A stretch of 64,000 bases of DNA from contig NZ_AZVB01000009.1 of NCBI RefSeq assembly GCF_000513995.1, positions 62,001 to 126,000 of the forward strand. The letters are read 5' to 3'. This document shows positions 60,207 through 64,000 of the stretch, piece after piece. This stretch comes from Pseudoxanthomonas sp. J35 (GTDB taxonomy: Bacteria > Pseudomonadota > Gammaproteobacteria > Xanthomonadales > Xanthomonadaceae). The translations under genes and the position numbers were made by a program. Under the pieces are notes generated by a model, which worked only from the letters and a program-made list of their open reading frames with translations, ran no database searches and was not told the origin of the DNA. How positions within the stretch are numbered: the stretch's first letter is position 1; every line of letters starts with the position of its first letter.

Positions 60207-60253
60207 GGTATAGCAAATCGATTAAAAGGATTAGATAGATAGACTGTGTCTAT
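60207..60253 (-). promoter_or_regulatory. OxyR-like binding site and ahpC promoter
   Basis: ATCGATTAAAAGGAT (60217-60231), seven bases, then ATAGACTGTGTCTAT (60239-60253) fit the four-part OxyR consensus (ATAG-N7-CTAT, N7, ATAG-N7-CTAT) at 7 and 8 of 10 defined positions. The second half is a near-perfect ATAG-N7-CTAT dyad. On the minus strand TATACC (60212-60207) just downstream can act as -10 with a poor -35, as expected for an activated promoter. Confidence 0.72.
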
Positions 60254-60326
60254 CGGAAGCCTATAAGCCGTCTTTGCTGCGCCGCGAAAGCTTGGCTTCC
60301 GGACGCCGCTCGTCCATCGTCCCCGC

Positions 60327-61181
60327 ATGGAATCCGCCCCCCTGAACCCGCCCGACCCCGTCCGCCTGGACGCCCTGCTGCGCGAGGCCGCCGCCCGCAT
60401 CGGCCGCGAGGACGCCGAGCCGCTGCTGGTCCACGCCCTGGGCGTGGACCGGGCCTGGCTGTTCGCCCACGCCAGCGACCCGGTGCCGGCGGACGAGGCG
60501 GTCCGCTATCGCGCCCTGGTCGAGCGCCGGGCCGCCGGCGAGCCGGTGGCCTACCTGACCGGCCGGCGCGGCTTCTGGACCCTGGACCTGGAAGTCACCC
60601 CGGACACCCTGATCCCGCGCCCGGAGACCGAGTTGCTGGTCGAGCTGGCCCTGGCCCGGATCGGCCCCAAGCAGCCGGCGCGGATCGCCGACCTGGGCAC
60701 CGGCAGCGGCGCGATCGCCCTGGCCCTGGCCCGCGAACGGCCGGCGGCCGTGGTGGTCGCCACCGACATCGACAAGGCGACCCTGGCCGTGGCCGTGCGC
60801 AACGCCCGCGCCCATGCGCTGGACAACGTCTGGTTCCGCCGCGGCGACTGGGAGGAGGCGCTGGGCCGCGACCGCTTCGACCTTGTCGCCAGCAACCCGC
60901 CGTATATCGCCGAGGGCGATGCCCACCTGTCCCAGGGCGACCTCCGCCACGAGCCGCCACGCGCGCTGTCTTCCGGCCCGGACGGCCTGGATGCGATCCG
61001 CACCATCGTCGCTGCGGCGCCGCGGCACCTGGTGCCCGGCGGCTGGCTGCTGCTCGAGCACGGGCTCGACCAGGGCGCGGCGGTGCGCGCCCTGCTGGAG
61101 CAGGCCGGGTTCGTGGATGTGGAGACCGCGCGCGACCTGGAGCAGCGCGACCGCGTCACCCTGGGGCGCCTGCCCGGCTAG
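60327..61181 (+). CDS. prmC: Peptide chain release factor N5-glutamine methyltransferase PrmC
   Basis: Methylates the glutamine of the GGQ motif in release factors RF1 and RF2 using S-adenosylmethionine, raising termination efficiency. The 284 residues have the helical N-terminal domain (about 1-80, ending [18 protein letters not shown]) and the methyltransferase domain with the SAM motif [16 protein letters not shown] and the catalytic NPPYIAEGD. The start is the ATG of [10 protein letters not shown]. It is divergent from ahpC; the usual neighbour prfA is not in the window. Confidence 0.95.
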   Translation: MESAPLNPPDPVRLDALLREAAARIGREDAEPLLVHALGVDRAWLFAHASDPVPADEAVRYRALVERRAAGEPVAYLTGRRGFWTLDLEVTPDTLIPRPETELLVELALARIGPKQPARIADLGTGSGAIALALARERPAAVVVATDIDKATLAVAVRNARAHALDNVWFRRGDWEEALGRDRFDLVASNPPYIAEGDAHLSQGDLRHEPPRALSSGPDGLDAIRTIVAAAPRHLVPGGWLLLEHGLDQGAAVRALLEQAGFVDVETARDLEQRDRVTLGRLPG

Positions 61182-61274
61182 CGCCTGTTCCGCCGGTGGC
61201 CGTGGGGCGCCATCGCGTCACCCGGCGCCGGCGCGATGGCCGCACCGCGCCGCGAACCGTCCGCGCGCGGTCGA

Positions 61275-61280
61275 TACAAT
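61275..61280 (+). promoter_or_regulatory. Candidate -10 box of pip
   Basis: TACAAT, five of six matches, 27 bases before the pip ATG. No -35 is evident. Confidence 0.4.
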
Positions 61281-61307
61281 GCGGGTTTTCCGTCGCAGGA
61301 TCCGTGC

Positions 61308-62249
61308 ATGCGCACCCTCTATCCCGAGATCGAACCGTTCCAGTCCGGCACCCTCAAGGTCGACGGCCGCCACGAGCTGTACTACGAACAGTGCGGCAAT
61401 CCCGAGGGCAAGCCGGTGGTGCTGCTGCACGGCGGTCCCGGCGGCGGTTGCAGCCCGAAGATGCGCCGCTTCCACGACCCGGCGAAGTACCGCATCGTGC
61501 TGTTCGACCAGCGCGGCGCCGGCCGCTCGACCCCGCACGCGGACCTGGTCGACAACACCACCTGGGACCTGGTCGCCGACATCGAGAAGCTGCGCGAGCT
61601 GCTGGGCATCGAGCGCTGGCAGGTGTTCGGCGGCAGCTGGGGCTCGACCCTGGCGCTGGCCTACGCCGAGACCCATCCGCAGCGGGTCACCGAGCTGGTC
61701 CTGCGCGGCATCTTCATGCTGCGCCGCTGGGAGCTGGAGTGGTTTTACCAGGAAGGCGCCAACCGCCTGTTCCCGGACGCGTGGGAGCACTACATCGCCG
61801 CGATCCCGCCGGTGGAGCGCCACGACCTGATCTCGGCCTTCCACCGCCGCCTGACCAGCGAGGACGAGGCCACCCGCCTGGCCGCCGCGAAGGCGTGGAG
61901 CGTGTGGGAAGGCGCCACCAGCTTCCTGCACGTGGACGAGGACTTCGTCAGCAGTCACCAGGACCCGCAGTTCGCCCTGGCCTTCGCCCGCATCGAGAAC
62001 CACTACTTCGTCAACGGCGGCTTCTTCGAGGTCGAGGACCAGCTGCTGCGCGACGCGCACCGCATCGCCGGCATCCCCGGCGTGATCGTGCACGGCCGCT
62101 ACGACGTGGTCTGCCCGCTGCAGAACGCCTGGGAGCTGCACAAGGCCTGGCCGAAGGCGAAGCTGGAGATCACCCCGGCCTCGGGGCATTCGGCGTTCGA
62201 GCCGGAAAACGTCGACGCGCTGGTGCGCGCGACCGACGCGTTCGCCTGA
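61308..62249 (+). CDS. pip: Proline iminopeptidase
   Basis: A cytosolic serine peptidase (family S33) that removes N-terminal proline from peptides. The 313 residues equal the length of the well-studied Xanthomonas enzyme. The nucleophile Ser110 lies in FGGSWGSTLALAYA. The oxyanion region is HGGPGGGC, the acid is in VHGRYDVVCP and the catalytic His is in SGHSAFE. The start is the ATG of MRTLYPEIEP; an upstream in-frame extension (from 61236) lacks similarity and includes the candidate promoter. It lies 126 bp after prmC. Confidence 0.96.
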   Translation: MRTLYPEIEPFQSGTLKVDGRHELYYEQCGNPEGKPVVLLHGGPGGGCSPKMRRFHDPAKYRIVLFDQRGAGRSTPHADLVDNTTWDLVADIEKLRELLGIERWQVFGGSWGSTLALAYAETHPQRVTELVLRGIFMLRRWELEWFYQEGANRLFPDAWEHYIAAIPPVERHDLISAFHRRLTSEDEATRLAAAKAWSVWEGATSFLHVDEDFVSSHQDPQFALAFARIENHYFVNGGFFEVEDQLLRDAHRIAGIPGVIVHGRYDVVCPLQNAWELHKAWPKAKLEITPASGHSAFEPENVDALVRATDAFA

Positions 62250-62304
62250 CGGAGGCCCGTCGAACACTTGCGGGCCGGGTGATGCCGGTCCGCAGGTACC
62301 GCGC

Positions 62305-63018
62305 TCAGCCGCCGGACGGCGGCTGGGCGGGCTGGGTCGGCAGCGGATTGACCATCACCGGCGGCGGCTCCGGCAACGGTTCCTCGCGCGGCAGCTCGGC
62401 CGCCGGCTCCGGCGCCTGGTACTGCGGCACCGCGAACAGGCTCGGCTGCGCCTGCGTCGTGGCCGCCGGCTTGGCCGGGCGCTCGATCTCCTCCGGCAGG
62501 AAGCGTTCGAGCACGGCGAAGAAGCGCTTGTAGAAGTTCGGGTCCTGCAGGGTGGCGCTGGCCACCTTGACCAGCGAATCCTCGCTGGAGCCGATCGGCA
62601 CCGACAGCGAACCCAGCGCGCTCACGCCGAGGCTGGCGTTGCTGTTGCTCTTGCGCAGCGCGTAGCGGTCCTGCACCGCGTTGACGAACACCACGGTCTG
62701 CTGCGCGCCGCGGTACTGCGGCATGCACACCGCGCGGAACTCGACCTGCTCGTGGCTCTCGTTCTGCTGGAAGTACTTGCGCGCCTCGACCACGTCGGCC
62801 TCGGCGCGGCCGACCACGAAGCCCTGGCTGAGCAGGGCGCGGCGCGCGGCCTCGCAGGCCTGCGCCGGCGAGTGGTCGAAACTGCGCGAGTAGGTGTTGG
62901 CCGAGTCGAATGCTTCGGTGGCGGGCGGTTCGGAGGACTTGGTCAGTCCGCCCATGGAGCAGCCGCCCAGCAGGGTGGCCAGCAGCAGCGGCAGGAGGAG
63001 CGGTCGCGGCGAGGGCAT
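62305..63018 (-). CDS. Lipoprotein, DUF2242-like
   Basis: The 237 residues begin with a lipoprotein signal ending LLGGCS (lipidated Cys20). The central part (about 38-165, with SRSFDHSPAQACEAARRALLS, VEARKYFQQNE and VEFRAVCMPQY) resembles the DUF2242 family, though I recall that family only in outline. The C-terminal 60 residues are rich in Pro and Glu and look disordered. Two further cysteines (about 54 and 98) could form a disulfide in the periplasm. No functional clue comes from the neighbours. Confidence 0.8.
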   Translation of the reverse strand: MPSPRPLLLPLLLATLLGGCSMGGLTKSSEPPATEAFDSANTYSRSFDHSPAQACEAARRALLSQGFVVGRAEADVVEARKYFQQNESHEQVEFRAVCMPQYRGAQQTVVFVNAVQDRYALRKSNSNASLGVSALGSLSVPIGSSEDSLVKVASATLQDPNFYKRFFAVLERFLPEEIERPAKPAATTQAQPSLFAVPQYQAPEPAAELPREEPLPEPPPVMVNPLPTQPAQPPSGG

Positions 63019-63137
63019 CGTGCGGTGTGCAGGCGTGAAGGAGGGGACAACCTCCCGAGTATGCCGGATCGCGGGGCAGGTGGACCTCCCCGGCTGGTAC
63101 CGTTTACAGCGGCAACGGTCACGGATTCATTCACGGC

Positions 63138-63950
63138 TCAGCCTGCCGGGGCGGACGGCACCTGGCCGGCGACGAACGCCGCTTCCAGTCCGCGCAGCAG
63201 CCGGGCCAGGCGCTGCGCCCAGGCGACCTGGCCGGCGGCGTCGGCGATGAGGTCCTGGCGGATCTCCAGTTCCACATGCGGCAGGCCGCGGCGTTCGCCA
63301 TGCACGGGGATGGCGTAGTCGCTGCTGTCGCTCACCGAGTACGGCTGGTTGTCGCCGACGACGAGGTCGCCCTCGGCCTGCAGCGCATCGCGCAGGGCGT
63401 GGGCCAGGCGCGTGTCGCGGTTGTAGAGCACGCCGCAGTGCCAGGGACGGGCCACGCCGCCCATGGCGGGGGTGAAGCTGTGCAGAGTCACCAGCAGGGT
63501 GGCGCGGCCCTGGTCGCGGCGCCGGTCCAGGGTCTCGCCGATGCGCGCGTGGTAGGGCAGGAAGATCTCCGCCAGGCGCGCCTGCCGGGCGTCGGCGTCG
63601 AGGCCATGGTTGCCGGGGACTTCGGTGCCGTCGCTGCGCTCGACGATCAGGGTCGGCGAATCGAGCGGCCGGTTGCAGTCGACCACCAGCCGCGAATACG
63701 CCTGCACGATGGTCCAGGCGTCCAGCAGCGCCGCCAGCTCGCGGGCGACGCCGGCGATGCCGATGTCCCAGCCGATGTGGCGGTCGATCTCGCCCGGCGG
63801 CAGGCCCAAGTCGCCGAGCGCGCGTGGGATCGCCTGGCCGGCGTGGTCGGCGGTGAACAGCCACGGCGAGGCGCCGTCCGGCCGCAGCACCTCGAACGGC
63901 GGCGGATCGCCGGGCTGCAGCAGGCGCACGGGGGCGCTATCGGGGCTCAC
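63138..63950 (-). CDS. N-formylglutamate amidohydrolase family protein
   Basis: A zinc-type amidohydrolase fold (FGase). The reference activity is N-formyl-L-glutamate to glutamate and formate in histidine degradation, but no other hut gene is in view, so the substrate is uncertain. The 270 residues show [19 protein letters not shown] with the metal-binding region, [36 protein letters not shown] and a late [13 protein letters not shown]. All of these are conserved in the family. It starts with GTG; its first 14 bases overlap the end of the upstream gene. Confidence 0.9.
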   Translation of the reverse strand: MSPDSAPVRLLQPGDPPPFEVLRPDGASPWLFTADHAGQAIPRALGDLGLPPGEIDRHIGWDIGIAGVARELAALLDAWTIVQAYSRLVVDCNRPLDSPTLIVERSDGTEVPGNHGLDADARQARLAEIFLPYHARIGETLDRRRDQGRATLLVTLHSFTPAMGGVARPWHCGVLYNRDTRLAHALRDALQAEGDLVVGDNQPYSVSDSSDYAIPVHGERRGLPHVELEIRQDLIADAAGQVAWAQRLARLLRGLEAAFVAGQVPSAPAG

Positions 63951-64000
63951 GCGGCGTGCCGTCCAGGTTGTGGTCGATCATCCACAGGCCGGCCCAGAGC
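63937..64000 (-). CDS. 3' end of an unidentified gene cut by the window edge
   Basis: On the minus strand a frame is open from the right edge to TAG at 63939-63937, reading [20 protein letters not shown] at the C-terminus. The sequence looks protein-like and overlaps the start of the N-formylglutamate amidohydrolase gene by 14 bases, the kind of coupling seen in operons. The fragment is too short to identify. Confidence 0.5.
   Translation of the reverse strand, partial: LWAGLWMIDHNLDGTPREPR

Overview
The window is about 70% GC, densely coded on both strands, and reads as a chromosomal segment of a gammaproteobacterium of the Xanthomonadaceae (Lysobacter/Luteimonas/Xanthomonas relatives). The basis is gene content and order: spoT-ridA-recG, ahpC-ahpF-oxyR in one direction, mrcA divergent from pilMNOPQ, a zinc-free type-B L31, a 313-residue proline iminopeptidase and a GTG-started citrate synthase. 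The genus is an inference. I see no prophage, plasmid, tRNA, rRNA or CRISPR array.

Layout. 1-4720: the end of a DUF4166 gene, a GIY-YIG nuclease, heat-shock clpB with a sigma-32-like promoter, a 490-bp intergenic stretch holding a structured repeat, and dps. 4721-20149: hrpA (carrying a REP-like insertion), a secreted hypothetical protein, relA, spoT, a second repeat-bearing gap, ridA, recG, a nucleoside hydrolase, rpmE2 and gltA. 20241-28571: a hypothetical protein and PBP1A on the minus strand, then the type IV pilus alignment/secretin operon pilMNOPQ. 28690-35555: a six-gene MoxR/DUF58/DUF4381/VWA/VWA-TPR/BatD operon with stop-start overlaps or direct abutment. 35613-41266: a dicarboxylate-type symporter, transketolase, an M23 peptidase with an L,D-transpeptidase, and bolA.

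41340-44872 holds a CE15 glucuronoyl esterase divergent from a BlaI-type repressor, an M56/BlaR1-like protease with a TonB-like tail, and a lipoprotein; the intergenic region carries a 47-bp palindrome containing two operator boxes. 44873-50384: flavin reductase-like protein, modABC, S1/P1 nuclease, OmpW with an FNR-type box, and gap. 50532-56569: DUF2339, a DUF3999 gene interrupted by an in-frame TAG, pgk and rnk. 56711-60253: oxyR, ahpF and ahpC with an OxyR-like site. 60327-64000: prmC, pip, a DUF2242-like lipoprotein, N-formylglutamate amidohydrolase and a cut-off gene.

The genes form several working groups: stress response (clpB, dps, relA, spoT, oxyR, ahpCF), central carbon metabolism (gltA, tkt, gap, pgk), the envelope and type IV pilus, and molybdate uptake. 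The most unusual non-coding feature is a repeat of about 190 bp. It has two near-complete copies, one truncated copy and one degenerate copy, and its helices are kept by compensatory base changes, which points to selection for a folded RNA or DNA structure.
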